Assembly (NCBI RefSeq): GCF_033097365.1
Contig: NZ_AP028461.1
Location: forward strand, 7,998,001-8,062,000
Origin: Actinoplanes sichuanensis
Lineage (GTDB): Bacteria > Actinomycetota > Actinomycetes > Mycobacteriales > Micromonosporaceae
Direction: 5' to 3'
DNA length: 64,000 nucleotides
In this document: one piece after another, positions 40,140 to 49,843 of the stretch
Numbering within the stretch: position 1 is the stretch's first letter
Layout: every line of letters begins with the position of its first letter
Notes under the pieces: generated by a model
Databases searched by the model: none
What the model was told of the DNA's origin: nothing
The model's input: only the letters and a program-made list of their open reading frames with translations
Program-made: the position numbers and the translations under genes

Positions 40140-40604
40140 TCAGGCCGTCAGGGTGGACAGGGCGGAACGCCACGCCTTCTGGTCTCGGGCCTCGCCCGGG
40201 CCGTTCATCTCGGACCAGATGACGGTGCCCTCCCGGTCGATCAGGAACGTGCCCCGGTTGGCGTAGCCGCGCTCCGGGTCGAAGACCCCGTAGGCCGAGG
40301 CCACCCCGCCGTGCGGCCAGAAGTCGGCCAGCAGCGGGAAGTCGAAGCCCTCCTGCTCGGCCCACACCTTGTGGCTGTAGACCGAGTCCACGCTCACCGT
40401 CAGAACCTGGAGACGGTCGCTCGTGTACTCCGGCAGCTTCTCCTGGATCTCGGTCAGTTCGCCGTGGCAGCGGCGGCTGAACGCCAAGGGGTAGAAGACC
40501 AGTAGGACCGCCTTGCGACCACGGAAGTCGCTCAGGCGTACCTCCTGGTTGTTCTGGTCCTTGAGCAGGAAATCCGGGGCCGGAGCGCCCACCTCGATCG
40601 GCAT
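40140..40604 (-). CDS. AhpE-type peroxiredoxin
   Basis: 154-residue one-cysteine peroxiredoxin that reduces peroxides and peroxynitrite. The peroxidatic Cys46 sits in FYPLAFSRRCHGEL, with Ser in place of the usual Thr of the PxxxTxxC motif. No resolving cysteine is apparent, so an outside thiol such as mycothiol would complete the cycle. Other family features are VGAPAPDFLLKDQN and LSDFRGRKAVLLVF. Neighbouring DUF3052 and aceE genes match the M. tuberculosis Rv2238c locus. Confidence 0.92.
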   Translation of the reverse strand: MPIEVGAPAPDFLLKDQNNQEVRLSDFRGRKAVLLVFYPLAFSRRCHGELTEIQEKLPEYTSDRLQVLTVSVDSVYSHKVWAEQEGFDFPLLADFWPHGGVASAYGVFDPERGYANRGTFLIDREGTVIWSEMNGPGEARDQKAWRSALSTLTA

Positions 40605-40676
40605 CTCCCCAGACTAGGGCAAACACCTATGGGTCGGCGCCCTAGGGGCGCCGACCTGGAGCGGGAGGGCAGTGAG

Positions 40677-41108
40677 TTACTTCTTCTTGGCGCCCCGGGG
40701 GGTGACCAGGCGGGCGCCGGTCCAGTCCTTGCCGGCGTTCACCGTCGACGTCTGCTGGAGGCCCGCTGTCGGGGCCGACTCGCTGACCTCGCTGGGCTCG
40801 ACGTGCCCGTCACGGCCCGCCTTGGGGGTCAGCAGCCACACCACGCCGTTGTCGGCGAGGGGGCCGAGGGCATCGGTGAGGATCTCGAAGAGGTCACCGT
40901 CGCCGTCGCGGTACCACAACAGCACCGCGTCGACGACCTCGTCGGTGTCTTCGTCGACCATGTCACCGACGCGTTCGGTCAGGGCGTCACGGAGATCCTC
41001 GTCGACATCGTCGTCGTATCCCATCTCCATGACCACCATGTTCGGCTCCAGGCCGAACCGGTCCGCCAGGCTACGTACGCCGTCGGCCTGACCCGCGGTC
41101 GCGCTCAC
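40677..41108 (-). CDS. DUF3052 family protein
   Basis: 143-residue acidic protein (Rv2239c-like). It begins SATAGQADGVRSLADRFGLEPNMVVMEMGYDDDVDEDLRDAL and ends GARLVTPRGAKKK. The conserved core DAVLLWYRDGDGDLFEILTDALGPLADNGVVWLLTPKAG suggests a Rossmann-like alpha/beta fold. GTG 41108 follows TAGGAGG by nine bases. Role unknown, but it keeps company with AhpE and AceE across actinobacteria. Confidence 0.9.
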   Translation of the reverse strand: MSATAGQADGVRSLADRFGLEPNMVVMEMGYDDDVDEDLRDALTERVGDMVDEDTDEVVDAVLLWYRDGDGDLFEILTDALGPLADNGVVWLLTPKAGRDGHVEPSEVSESAPTAGLQQTSTVNAGKDWTGARLVTPRGAKKK

Positions 41109-41222
41109 TGTCCAAATCCTCCTAGCCGTCAAGAAAAATGCCGTCAAAGTTGCACCGGAACCTGGGGGTAGTCCACACATTCCGGGGCCGGTGCGCAAGT
41201 GGCGCACCGAGTGTGTGGCAAT

Positions 41223-43487
41223 TTACCGTGCCAGCAGCGCGTGGGCACCCTGTGTGATGGCATCCTCTCCCACGAGGACCTGTTGGGCGGCCGGACCGAG
41301 CGGAACCGGCACATCGGCGGCGGCGACGCGGCGTACGGATCCCACGAACGAGCCGTCGACGAGCGCCGCGAGGACGCCCTCGCCGACGCCGCCGGAGCGT
41401 CGGGTCTCGTCGACGATCAGCACCCGGCCGGTGACCGTCGCCTCTCTGACCAGGTCAGCGGTCGGCAGCGGGTTGAGCCAGCGCAGGTCGACGACCCGCG
41501 AGCCGTACCCGTCGGCGGCCAGCTGGGCGGCGACACGCAGCGCCATCCGGACGCCGTTGCCGTACGTCACGATGGTCAGATCCTGGGCGGTGCCGAGACC
41601 GTAGGTGCGGGCCCGGCCGATCGGAACGTGCCCGTCGGCCCATCCGCCGGGGGCCGGATACGGCGCCAGCCATTCGTTGTCGCCTTGCTGATAGAGGTCC
41701 CTCGTCTGGTAGACGGCCACCGGTTCGAGGAAGACGCTGACCGTCCCGTCGACTTCGGCGGCGGCCAGGCACGAGCGGAGCATCGGCGCGGCGTCGGCGG
41801 CCCGGGCGGGCACCGCGACGACGAGGCCGGGGATGTCGCGGAGCGCGGCCACGGTGTTGTCGTTGGCCAGGTGGCCGCCGACCCCGAACGGCTGGGCCAG
41901 CCCGGGCACCCGCAGCACGAGCGGGTTGCGGTAGGCGCCGGCCGAGAGGTACGCCATGGTGGCCGCCTCGGCCCGTAGTTGCTCGGCCGCGCCGTGCAGC
42001 CCGGCGAGACAGTCCAGCTCGGGGACCGGGATCAGCCCGGCGAGTCCGGCACCGGCGGCCAGCCCGATGATCGTGGTGGGGTCGGGCGGGCTGTCGAAGA
42101 CCCGTTCCGGGTCGCGGGCGGCGAGGCCCGTGGTGACGCCGTGCCGCCCGCCACGGGTGGTGGCCGGGCCGAACACCAGCAGCCCCGGATCGGCCGCCAG
42201 CGCGTCGGTGAGGGCCGCGGTGATGGTCTGTGCGAGGTTCATCGGCCCGGCGTCCTCGGGGAGCCGTCCGTCGAAGGCACGCTGCCGGGTGGGCGCTCCG
42301 GCGCCGAGGGCCCGGCCGGCGGCCTCGGCGACGGCGTGGGCGACACGCAGCGGGCGGCGGGCGGCCAGGGTCGCGACGACCTCGCCGGCGGAGGCGAGTT
42401 TCGGTTCACCGAGCACCTCCTCGGCGGCTTTGCGGACCTGCCAGCCGATCTCGTCGTAGCGGGTGATCACCTCGTCCGGCCCGTACAGCCCGGATTCGAC
42501 GAGCAGCCGGGCGGTACTGATCAGGGGGTCCCGGTCGAGGGCGTCGCCGGGTTCCGGATCGCCGGGACGGCCGAGCAGCAGGACGGTCGAGAGATGCAGG
42601 ACCGCGGGGCGGCGTTCGGTGCGGACGAAGGCGACGGCCTCGGCCGCCGCGTCGTAGACGGCGGCTAGGTCACAACCATCGGCGTACGTGTACCGCACAC
42701 CGGGCCGGCCACGGAGCGAGGCGCCGGTCCACCCGTCCGGGCCGGCCTCGCCCGGGGTGTCGTCCTCGCAGATCAGCAGGAGCGGCACCGGCTGCCCGGC
42801 CAGCTCGAGCCGGCCGGCCGCGTGCAGGGCGGCGGTGGCCCCGGCGCCCGCGGCCCCGCCGGCACCGAAGGAGGCGGCCACGACGGCGTCCTCCGGCCAG
42901 GCGAGACCGGAGGCGGAGAGACCGGGCGAGGAGGTGGCCCGGCTCAGGGAGTGGGCCAGACCGACCGCGCGGGGCAGGTGCCCGCCGGGTGCGGAGAGGG
43001 CCGGGATCAGGTGCAGGGCCGGGTTGCCGAAGATCTTGTCCCGACCGCCGGTGAGCGGGTCACGGACCGAGGCGACGACTCCGCGCAGCACGTCACGGGC
43101 GGCTTCTTCGAGGCGGCGGGTGGAGTCCGGACCGGCCGGACCGGAGTGGGCGGCCGCCCGTACGCAATAGAAGGCCGCCGAACGGTGATGCAGGAGTGCC
43201 GGGTCGTCGCCGCGCAAGGCCGCGGCGACCGCGGCGTTGCCCTCGTGCCCGGACGACCCGCCGGTGTGGAAGCCCTCGTTGAAGCTGCGCAGCCAGCGCG
43301 CGGCGAGGTCGAGGTGGCGGCTGGTCAGCTGGGCGTCGAAGAGCTCCCGGGCTTCGGCGCCGGTGAGGCCGGCGCCGTCGCGGACCGGGTCGCCGGGGGC
43401 ACGCCCGGACTCCGGTGGTCGCAGGGCCGAGACCGCATCGCGGAACCGCTCGTCGAGGCTTTGCGGAGTGGTCACGCAATTCAGCAT
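41223..43487 (-). CDS. Fused E1 alpha-beta-like thiamine-diphosphate protein with altered active site
   Basis: 754-residue protein in which a 2-oxoacid dehydrogenase E1-alpha-like half (about 1-375) is joined to an E1-beta-like half (about 410-754). The alpha half keeps the fold (FHTGGSSGHEGNAAVAAAL, AVVAASFGAGGAAGAG) but the thiamine-binding GDG reads GAG, the later ENN reads EDD, and the loop normally bearing HGHS reads LLLGRPGDPEP. The beta half keeps the hallmark VTTGLAARDPERVF, GLIPVPELDCLAG and VDLRWLNPLPT but lacks the usual acidic residue before it. It may be a pseudoenzyme or use another chemistry. Adjacent to aceE, so a link with pyruvate metabolism is possible. ATG 43487, or GTG 43475. 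Confidence 0.78.
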   Translation of the reverse strand: MLNCVTTPQSLDERFRDAVSALRPPESGRAPGDPVRDGAGLTGAEARELFDAQLTSRHLDLAARWLRSFNEGFHTGGSSGHEGNAAVAAALRGDDPALLHHRSAAFYCVRAAAHSGPAGPDSTRRLEEAARDVLRGVVASVRDPLTGGRDKIFGNPALHLIPALSAPGGHLPRAVGLAHSLSRATSSPGLSASGLAWPEDAVVAASFGAGGAAGAGATAALHAAGRLELAGQPVPLLLICEDDTPGEAGPDGWTGASLRGRPGVRYTYADGCDLAAVYDAAAEAVAFVRTERRPAVLHLSTVLLLGRPGDPEPGDALDRDPLISTARLLVESGLYGPDEVITRYDEIGWQVRKAAEEVLGEPKLASAGEVVATLAARRPLRVAHAVAEAAGRALGAGAPTRQRAFDGRLPEDAGPMNLAQTITAALTDALAADPGLLVFGPATTRGGRHGVTTGLAARDPERVFDSPPDPTTIIGLAAGAGLAGLIPVPELDCLAGLHGAAEQLRAEAATMAYLSAGAYRNPLVLRVPGLAQPFGVGGHLANDNTVAALRDIPGLVVAVPARAADAAPMLRSCLAAAEVDGTVSVFLEPVAVYQTRDLYQQGDNEWLAPYPAPGGWADGHVPIGRARTYGLGTAQDLTIVTYGNGVRMALRVAAQLAADGYGSRVVDLRWLNPLPTADLVREATVTGRVLIVDETRRSGGVGEGVLAALVDGSFVGSVRRVAAADVPVPLGPAAQQVLVGEDAITQGAHALLAR

Positions 43488-43569
43488 TCCCGACCGCGGC
43501 CGGTGATGCCACTGCGAGAACGATCGATCTGGCGAACACGGGACGTCACCCGGTGGTGTACTCAACGAC

Positions 43570-43665
43570 ATGATCTTGTGGTGGGCCGTCGCGCGGCTGG
43601 CGCAGTGCGTGTGTTGGCTGGCCGCCGTCACGTCCGCGTTCCTGCTGCTCGATCTGTACACATAG
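43570..43665 (+). CDS. Candidate 31-residue membrane microprotein
   Basis: ATG 43570 to TAG 43665. The peptide MILWWAVARLAQCVCWLAAV... is one hydrophobic helix with two cysteines, ending LLLDLYT. It lies in the divergent gap between the E1-like gene and yjbQ and ends nine bases before yjbQ. Only a weak GGTGG precedes it, so expression is unproven. Confidence 0.35.
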   Translation: MILWWAVARLAQCVCWLAAVTSAFLLLDLYT

Positions 43666-43674
43666 GCTCGGCCG

Positions 43675-44079
43675 ATGCGCAGCGAACTGATCACCGTGCG
43701 GACCGGCGGGTCGCCGGCCGTCGTGGACATCACCCGTGAGGCGGCGAGCTTCGTCCAGTCCGAGAGGGACGGCCTGCTGCACGTGTTCGTGCCGCACGCG
43801 ACGGCCGGGGTGGCGATCATCGAGACCGGGGCGGGTTCGGACGACGACCTGCTGACCGCGATCGACGATCTGCTGCCGACCGAGGACAAGTGGCAGCACC
43901 GGCACGGCTCCCGGGGCCACGGTCGTGATCACGTCCTTCCGGCGTGGATCGCCCCGTACGCCACGTTGCCGGTGATCAACGGCCAGATCGCGTTGGGCAC
44001 ATGGCAGTCGGTATGCCTCGTGGACACCAACGGCGACAACCCGATCCGGCAGGTGCGGTTCTCCTTCCTGGCCGGGTAG
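43675..44079 (+). CDS. YjbQ family (UPF0047) protein
   Basis: 134-residue protein of the secondary thiamine-phosphate synthase (YjbQ) family. Conserved signatures are [17 protein letters not shown] and the His-rich [18 protein letters not shown], which coordinate a metal or phosphate. The final [19 protein letters not shown] is the family end. Some homologues make thiamine phosphate from aminopyrimidine. Its nearness to thiamine-diphosphate enzymes (E1-like, AceE) is suggestive only. Confidence 0.88.
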   Translation: MRSELITVRTGGSPAVVDITREAASFVQSERDGLLHVFVPHATAGVAIIETGAGSDDDLLTAIDDLLPTEDKWQHRHGSRGHGRDHVLPAWIAPYATLPVINGQIALGTWQSVCLVDTNGDNPIRQVRFSFLAG

Positions 44080-44175
44080 TCCGGCAGGCGGTCCACAAAG
44101 TTACTGGTCAGTACATGTGTCGAGCGTCGCTGAGACGCCCGGTAGACGTGACGACGCACACCGTAAGGGGGCAGG

Positions 44176-44238
44176 ATGGAGACCTATTCCGCGCGATTCG
44201 CCACCAAGGGTCGCCCGGACTCCGACACTCACACCTAG
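44176..44238 (+). CDS. Candidate upstream peptide of aceE
   Basis: A 20-codon frame from ATG 44176 with AGGGGGC just before it, encoding [20 protein letters not shown]. Its stop TAG (44236-44238) overlaps the AGAGGA ribosome-binding site of aceE, and the aceE GTG follows ten bases later. That geometry allows translational coupling or attenuation. No homologue known to me. Confidence 0.35.
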   Translation: METYSARFATKGRPDSDTHT

Positions 44239-44248
44239 AGGATTGCCT

Positions 44249-46987
44249 GTGGCCACGGAGCGCAAGCGCCCGGTGATCAGCGATGGCCTGCCGAGCCAGC
44301 TTCCCGACATCGACCCGGAAGAGACCAACGAATGGGTCGAGTCGCTCAACGGAGTCATCGACGAACGCGGCGCGAAAAGAGCCCGTTATGTGATGTTGCG
44401 CCTGCTGGAGCGGGCCCGGGAGCGACAGGTCGGCGTGCCGCCGTTGACGTCCACGGACTACATCAACACCATCCCGCCGGAGCGTGAGCCCTGGTTCCCG
44501 GGTGACGAGTTCGTCGAGCGGCGGATCCGGGCCTACATCAGGTGGAACGCGGCGATGCTGGTGCACCGCGCGCAGCGGCCGGAGATCGGCGTGGGCGGGC
44601 ACATCTCGACGTATGCGTCGAGCGCCAGCCTCTACGAGGTGGGCATGAACCACTTCTTCCGGGGCAAGGACCACCCGGGTGGCGGCGACCACATCTTCTA
44701 CCAGGGGCACGCCTCCCCCGGCATGTACGCGCGGGCCTACCTGGAGGGTCGTCTCACCACCCACCAGCTCGACGGCTTCCGGCAGGAGCTGTCGCACCCC
44801 GGTGGCGGCCTCCCGTCGTACCCGCATCCGCGTCTGATGCCGGACTTCTGGGAGTTCCCGACGGTCAGCATGGGCCTCGGCCCGCTGAACGCGATCTACC
44901 AGGCGCGGTACAACCGCTACCTGCACAACCGCGGGATCAAGGACACCAGCCGGCAGAACGTGTGGGCGTTCCTCGGCGACGGCGAGATGGACGAGGTCGA
45001 GTCGCTCGGCGCGATCGGCCTGGCCGCCCGCGAGGAGCTGGACAACCTCACCTTCGTGGTCAACTGCAACCTGCAGCGTCTCGACGGCCCGGTCCGGGGC
45101 AACGGCAAGGTCATCCAGGAGCTGGAGGCGTTCTTCCGCGGCGCCGGGTGGAACGTGATCAAGGTCGTCTGGGGCCGCGAGTGGGACTCGCTGCTCGCCG
45201 CCGACACCGACGGCGCGCTGGTCAACCTGATGAACAAGACGCCCGACGGTGACTACCAGACCTACAAGGGCGAGTCCGGGCTGTACGTGCGGGAGCACTT
45301 CTTCGGCCGCGACCCCCGGACCCGCAAGCTCGTCGAGGGCATGACCGACGACGAGATCTGGAACCTCAAGCGCGGCGGGCACGACTACCGCAAGCTGTAC
45401 GCGGCGTACAAGGCGGCCACCGAGCACACCGGCCAGCCGACCGTGATCCTGGCCAAGACGGTCAAGGGCTGGACGCTCGGGTCGCACTTCGAGGCCCGTA
45501 ACGCCACGCACCAGATGAAGAAGCTGACCCTGGACGACCTGAAGGGCTTCCGGGACCGGCTGTACCTCGACATCAGCGACAAGCAGCTCGAGGAGAACCC
45601 GTACCTCCCGCCGTACTACCACCCCGGCGAGAAGTCCGACGAGTACCAGTACATGGTCGAGCGGCGCCGCGAGCTGGGCGGGTCCATCCCGACCCGGCGG
45701 ACCAAGGCGAAGTCCCTGGCCATCCCGGACTCGAAGGCGTTCAGCGGCCTCAAGGGCGGCAGCGGCAAGCAGAAGATCGCCACCACGATGGCGTTCGTCC
45801 GGCTGCTCAAGGACCTCATGCGGGACAAGGAGTTCGGGGCCCGCTGGGTGCCGATCATCCCGGACGAGGCCCGGACCTTCGGCATGGACTCGCTCTTCCC
45901 GACCAAGAAGATCTACTCGCCGCACGGCCAGACCTACACCTCGGTGGACCGGGAGCTGTTCCTGTCCTACAAGGAGTCGACGGACGGCCAGATCCTGCAC
46001 GAGGGCATCAACGAGGCGGGTTCCACGGCGAGCTTCATCGCGGCCGGTACGTCGTACGCGACGCACGACGAGCCGATGATCCCGCTGTACATCTTCTACT
46101 CGATGTTCGGGTTCCAGCGCACCGCCGACGAGCTGTGGGCGGCCGCCGACCAGATGACGCGGGGCTTCCTGCTCGGCGCCACCGCCGGCCGGACCACGCT
46201 CAACGGTGAGGGCCTGCAGCACGAGGACGGGCACTCGCTGCTGATCGCGGCGACGAACCCGGCGGTGGTGTCCTACGACCCGGCCTTCGGGTACGAGATC
46301 GCGCACATCATCGAGAACGGCCTGCACCGCATGTACGGCGAGAAGCAGGAGAACATCTTCTACTACCTCACCATCTACAACGAGCCGGCGATCCAGCCCG
46401 CCGAGCCGGCCGGCCTGGACACCGAGGGCCTGCTCAAGGGCATCTACCGGTTCAACGAGAGCCCGCAGAAGGACGGTCCGAAGGCGCAGCTGCTGGCCTC
46501 CGGCACCGGCATGCGGTGGGCGCTCAAGGCGCAGGAGCTGCTCGCCCAGGACTGGGGGGTCAGCGCCGACGTCTGGTCGGTCACCTCGTGGACCGAGCTG
46601 CGCCGCGACGCGATCGAGGCGGAGGAGCACAACCTGCTCCACCCGAGCGACGCGCCGCGCAAGCCGTACATCCAGCAGAAGCTGGAGGCCACCGAGGGCC
46701 CGTCGGTCGCGGTCAGCGACTGGATGCGGGCCGTACCGGACCTGATCAGCCGGTGGGTGCCGAACGGCTACACCTCGCTGGGCACCGACGGCTTCGGCAT
46801 GAGCGACACCCGGCACGCACTGCGCCGCCACTTCCATGTGGACGGCGAGTCGGTGACCGTGGCGACGCTGCGTGAGCTGGCACTGCGGGGCCAGATTCCG
46901 GCGCACGTGCCGGCCGAGGCGGCCAAGAAGTACGCGATCGACGACGTCAACGCCGCGCCTGTCGGCGAGACCGGCGGCGACTCGTAG
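44249..46987 (+). CDS. aceE: Pyruvate dehydrogenase E1 component (homodimeric)
   Basis: 912-residue AceE-type E1, which decarboxylates pyruvate with thiamine diphosphate and passes acetyl to lipoyl E2. The thiamine motif is [34 protein letters not shown] (GDG...N complete). The central [33 protein letters not shown] and the catalytic-loop [25 protein letters not shown] are typical. GTG 44249 follows AGAGGA; the upstream open frame has no family residues. Homodimeric E1 is used across actinobacteria, where it works with a shared E2 and E3 encoded elsewhere. A strong terminator follows. Confidence 0.97.
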   Translation: MATERKRPVISDGLPSQLPDIDPEETNEWVESLNGVIDERGAKRARYVMLRLLERARERQVGVPPLTSTDYINTIPPEREPWFPGDEFVERRIRAYIRWNAAMLVHRAQRPEIGVGGHISTYASSASLYEVGMNHFFRGKDHPGGGDHIFYQGHASPGMYARAYLEGRLTTHQLDGFRQELSHPGGGLPSYPHPRLMPDFWEFPTVSMGLGPLNAIYQARYNRYLHNRGIKDTSRQNVWAFLGDGEMDEVESLGAIGLAAREELDNLTFVVNCNLQRLDGPVRGNGKVIQELEAFFRGAGWNVIKVVWGREWDSLLAADTDGALVNLMNKTPDGDYQTYKGESGLYVREHFFGRDPRTRKLVEGMTDDEIWNLKRGGHDYRKLYAAYKAATEHTGQPTVILAKTVKGWTLGSHFEARNATHQMKKLTLDDLKGFRDRLYLDISDKQLEENPYLPPYYHPGEKSDEYQYMVERRRELGGSIPTRRTKAKSLAIPDSKAFSGLKGGSGKQKIATTMAFVRLLKDLMRDKEFGARWVPIIPDEARTFGMDSLFPTKKIYSPHGQTYTSVDRELFLSYKESTDGQILHEGINEAGSTASFIAAGTSYATHDEPMIPLYIFYSMFGFQRTADELWAAADQMTRGFLLGATAGRTTLNGEGLQHEDGHSLLIAATNPAVVSYDPAFGYEIAHIIENGLHRMYGEKQENIFYYLTIYNEPAIQPAEPAGLDTEGLLKGIYRFNESPQKDGPKAQLLASGTGMRWALKAQELLAQDWGVSADVWSVTSWTELRRDAIEAEEHNLLHPSDAPRKPYIQQKLEATEGPSVAVSDWMRAVPDLISRWVPNGYTSLGTDGFGMSDTRHALRRHFHVDGESVTVATLRELALRGQIPAHVPAEAAKKYAIDDVNAAPVGETGGDS

Positions 46988-46989
46988 GT

Positions 46990-47031
46990 GACCGCTGTCG
47001 AGGGGGCCGCACCGGCCCCCTCGACACGGTC
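46990..47031. terminator. Bidirectional terminator between aceE and DHFR-like gene
   Basis: Perfect 14-bp stem (46996-47009 with 47013-47026), extended by five more pairs past one bulged base (46990-46994 with 47027-47031). It lies between two convergent stops. Confidence 0.88.
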
Positions 47032-47563
47032 AGGCCGGCACGTAGCTGATCACCTCGACGCCCGTCGAGGAGCGCCAGCTGCCGATGTGGGTGAGGGCGA
47101 TCCGGGTGCCGGGTTCCCAGAGCGGGCGGCCCTCGCCGATCACCACCGGGTTGATCATCACCCGGTACTCGTCGATCAGGTTGTACCGGGCCAGGTAGTT
47201 GACGAGGGTCGCGCTGCCGTTGATCAGCAGGGTCTCCGAGCCGGTCTTGAGCTTCTCCACCGCCTCGGCGACGTCGCCCTCGATGAAGGTGGCGTTCCAC
47301 TCCGGCTCGGTGAGCGTCGTGGTCGCCACGTGCTTGGGCATCTCGTTCATCTTCACGCCGAACTCACCGGTCTCGGCGGCCATCTGCGGCCAGACCGCCT
47401 TCATCCCCTCGTAGGTGACCCGGCCGAGCAGCAGCGCGTCGGCCTCCCCCAGGTTGTGGGCCTGCCAGGCGCCGAGCTCCTCGTTGAAGTACGGCCCGCT
47501 CCAGACCGGCTCCTCGAAGACGCCGTCGAGAGTCATGTACTCCACCGCCACGATCTTGCCCAT
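47030..47563 (-). CDS. DHFR/RibD C-terminal-domain-like reductase
   Basis: 177-residue single-domain protein of the dihydrofolate reductase superfamily, RibD_C branch. Family marks are VAVEYMTLDGVFEEP, LLLGRVTYEGM, LLINGSATLVNYLARYNLIDEYRVMINPVVIGEGRPLW. It would bind NADPH, but such stand-alone copies have no assigned substrate. ATG 47563 fits the family start; a GTG nine bases upstream is in frame. It is divergent from the chemotaxis receptor gene across a long palindrome. Confidence 0.85.
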   Translation of the reverse strand: MGKIVAVEYMTLDGVFEEPVWSGPYFNEELGAWQAHNLGEADALLLGRVTYEGMKAVWPQMAAETGEFGVKMNEMPKHVATTTLTEPEWNATFIEGDVAEAVEKLKTGSETLLINGSATLVNYLARYNLIDEYRVMINPVVIGEGRPLWEPGTRIALTHIGSWRSSTGVEVISYVPA

Positions 47564-47594
47564 CGTCCTCACCTCGTTGCTCGACGTAAGTCCC

Positions 47595-47647
47595 CGGCTG
47601 GTCGTCAGTGCTGCCGCGCGGGCCGCGGCAGCACTGACGACCAGCCG
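47595..47647. repeat. Long perfect inverted repeat between divergent genes
   Basis: 24-bp perfect arms (47595-47618 with 47624-47647) around a five-base loop (47619-47623). It lies 31 bases upstream of the DHFR-like start and 56 bases upstream of the chemotaxis receptor start, so it is not at a gene end. It could be a regulatory hairpin in a leader or a mobile-element remnant. Confidence 0.9.
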
Positions 47648-47703
47648 CCATTGAAAACGGCAACGAGCGGGCGGCGCGCTGGTCGCGGCGCAATGATCCA
47701 GGT

Positions 47704-49818
47704 GTGGGATTCCGAATCAGGCACAAACTGCTCCTGCTCGGGCTGGGCAGTGTCCTGGTGACCGCACTCGTGCTGGTCGCCGTCGGGACTTGGCAGAGCG
47801 GCAGATTCGCCGACAGCACCGAACGGGAGGTGCTCCGGCAGAACGCGGCCGCACTCACCCAGAGCGCCGAGGACATCAGCGCCCTGGTCCGGAGCGTCGG
47901 CGACGAGATACAGCAGGGCATGGACCGGAGCATGAACAGCGCCTCGGCGTACCTGGCCCAGAACGGCGGGATGCGGTTCGCGCGCGGACGGGTCCCCTGG
48001 ACAGCCGTCAACCAGGTCACCCAGGCGACGACCACGGTCAGCCTGCCCCGCGTCGAGATCGGCGGCGCGTGGCTGGGGCAGAACACCGACCTGAAGCGGA
48101 CCACCCCGTTCGTCGACGACGCGAAGACGCTGTCCGGCGCGACCATCACCGTCTTCCAGCGGATGAACGCGGGTGGCGACATGCTGCGGGTCGGCACGAC
48201 GGTGAAGTCGGCCAAGGGCACCCGCGCCATCGGCACGTACATCCCGGCGACCGCGGACGGCAAACCGAACGCGGTGGCCGCCGCGCTCAAGGACGGCAAG
48301 CAGTACCGTGGCGTCGCGATGGTGGTCGGTACGCCGTACGTCTCCGTCTATGACCCGATCCGGAACGCCGCCGGTGACGTGATCGGCGCCCTCTATGTCG
48401 GTGTGCCCCAGGCCGAGGCCCTGGTCAACCTGACCGAGACGATCACCGCCATGAAGATCCAGACGAACGGCTGGGTGTCGATCTTCAGCACCGCCGCCGC
48501 CGACCGCGGCCGGATCGTCGCCTCCAACATCGAGGGCATGGCCGGGCAGACCCTGCTCGACAGCACCGACGCCGCCGGGACGAAGTACGTCGAGGAGATC
48601 GTCACCAAGGCTCCGGAGCTCGCCGACGGCACGTGGCAGGCGAAGTACCGGCTGCCCGGAGCGGCCGGGGCGCCCGCCGGGGACACCACCACCACGGTCG
48701 GCTACTACGCGCCGTACCAATGGGCGGTGACCGTGGGCGGCTACGACGCCGACTCCGCGGCGGCGGTCACCGCGGTCCGCGACGGGCGCGGCACGATGCT
48801 GACGTCGTTCGTGATCGCCGGGGTGCTGCTGGCACTGGCCGGCGCGGCGGCGGCGTACCTCCAGGCGTCGCCGATCTCGCGCCGGATGGCCGCGCTGACC
48901 GGGGCGCTGACCCGGCTCGCCGAGCGGGACCTCACGGTGCGCATCGACGACAAGGGCGGCGACGAGATCGGTGCGGCCGGTGGTGCGCTGAACACCGCGG
49001 CGGCCGAGCTGCGCGCGGTCATGCAGGAGGTGACCGGCGCCTCGGACGAGGTGGCCGGCACCGCCCGGCGGGTGGCGGCCACCGGCGGCGAGATGTCGGC
49101 CGCCGCGGACACCGCCGCGAGCCGGGCCGACACGGTCAGCGCGTCCGCGGAGAGCGTGTCGCACGTGGTGGCGACGGTCGCCGCCGGGGCCGAGGAGATG
49201 GGCGCGTCGATCACCGAGATCTCACACAACGCGCAGGAGGCCGCGCAGGCCGGGCGGGACGGGGTGGGTCTGACCGCCGCGGCCGCCGACGTCATCGCCG
49301 AGTTGCGGGACTCCACCGCGAAGATCACCGACGTGGTGCAGCTGATCGCCACCATCGCCGAGCAGACCAACCTGCTCGCCCTGAACGCGACGATCGAGGC
49401 GGCCCGCGCGGGCGAGACCGGCAAGGGGTTCGCGGTGGTCGCCGGCGAGGTCAAGGAGCTGGCCCAGGAGACCGCCCGGGCGACCGAGGACGTCACCTCC
49501 CGGGTCGCCGCGATCGAGGCCGACACCGCCCGAGCGGTCACCGCGATCGATGCCATCTCGGCGCGGATCGCCCAGGTCAACGATTATCAGACGGCGATCG
49601 CGGCGGCGGTCGAAGAGCAGGCCGCGACGACCGCCGAGATGGCCCGCAACATCTCCGAGGCGGCCGGCGGCAGCCGCGACATCGCCGACGGCATCGGTAC
49701 GGTGAACGGGGCGATGCGCAGCACCAGGGACTCGGTGGCGGTGTCGCACCGGGCGGCCGACGAACTGACCGCTACCGCGCAGCGGCTGACCGGTCTGGTC
49801 GGGCGCTTCACGGTGTGA
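47704..49818 (+). CDS. Methyl-accepting chemotaxis protein
   Basis: 704-residue transducer. An N-terminal membrane helix (residues 7-29) is followed by an outer ligand-binding region with a Cache-type fold (about 30-345), a second helix (about 355-380), a HAMP segment ([21 protein letters not shown]) and the signalling domain. The hairpin tip is fully conserved: [40 protein letters not shown] start. Chemoreceptors are uncommon in non-motile actinomycetes, which supports a motile-spored host. It is divergent from the DHFR-like gene. Confidence 0.93.
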   Translation: MGFRIRHKLLLLGLGSVLVTALVLVAVGTWQSGRFADSTEREVLRQNAAALTQSAEDISALVRSVGDEIQQGMDRSMNSASAYLAQNGGMRFARGRVPWTAVNQVTQATTTVSLPRVEIGGAWLGQNTDLKRTTPFVDDAKTLSGATITVFQRMNAGGDMLRVGTTVKSAKGTRAIGTYIPATADGKPNAVAAALKDGKQYRGVAMVVGTPYVSVYDPIRNAAGDVIGALYVGVPQAEALVNLTETITAMKIQTNGWVSIFSTAAADRGRIVASNIEGMAGQTLLDSTDAAGTKYVEEIVTKAPELADGTWQAKYRLPGAAGAPAGDTTTTVGYYAPYQWAVTVGGYDADSAAAVTAVRDGRGTMLTSFVIAGVLLALAGAAAAYLQASPISRRMAALTGALTRLAERDLTVRIDDKGGDEIGAAGGALNTAAAELRAVMQEVTGASDEVAGTARRVAATGGEMSAAADTAASRADTVSASAESVSHVVATVAAGAEEMGASITEISHNAQEAAQAGRDGVGLTAAAADVIAELRDSTAKITDVVQLIATIAEQTNLLALNATIEAARAGETGKGFAVVAGEVKELAQETARATEDVTSRVAAIEADTARAVTAIDAISARIAQVNDYQTAIAAAVEEQAATTAEMARNISEAAGGSRDIADGIGTVNGAMRSTRDSVAVSHRAADELTATAQRLTGLVGRFTV

Positions 49819-49843
49819 GACGGCTGGTCGGTAGTCTGGGGCG

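Noticed and set aside
44108..46906. 932-codon open frame on the minus strand opposite aceE
   Set aside because: Shadow of the high third-position GC of aceE, with no family sequence.
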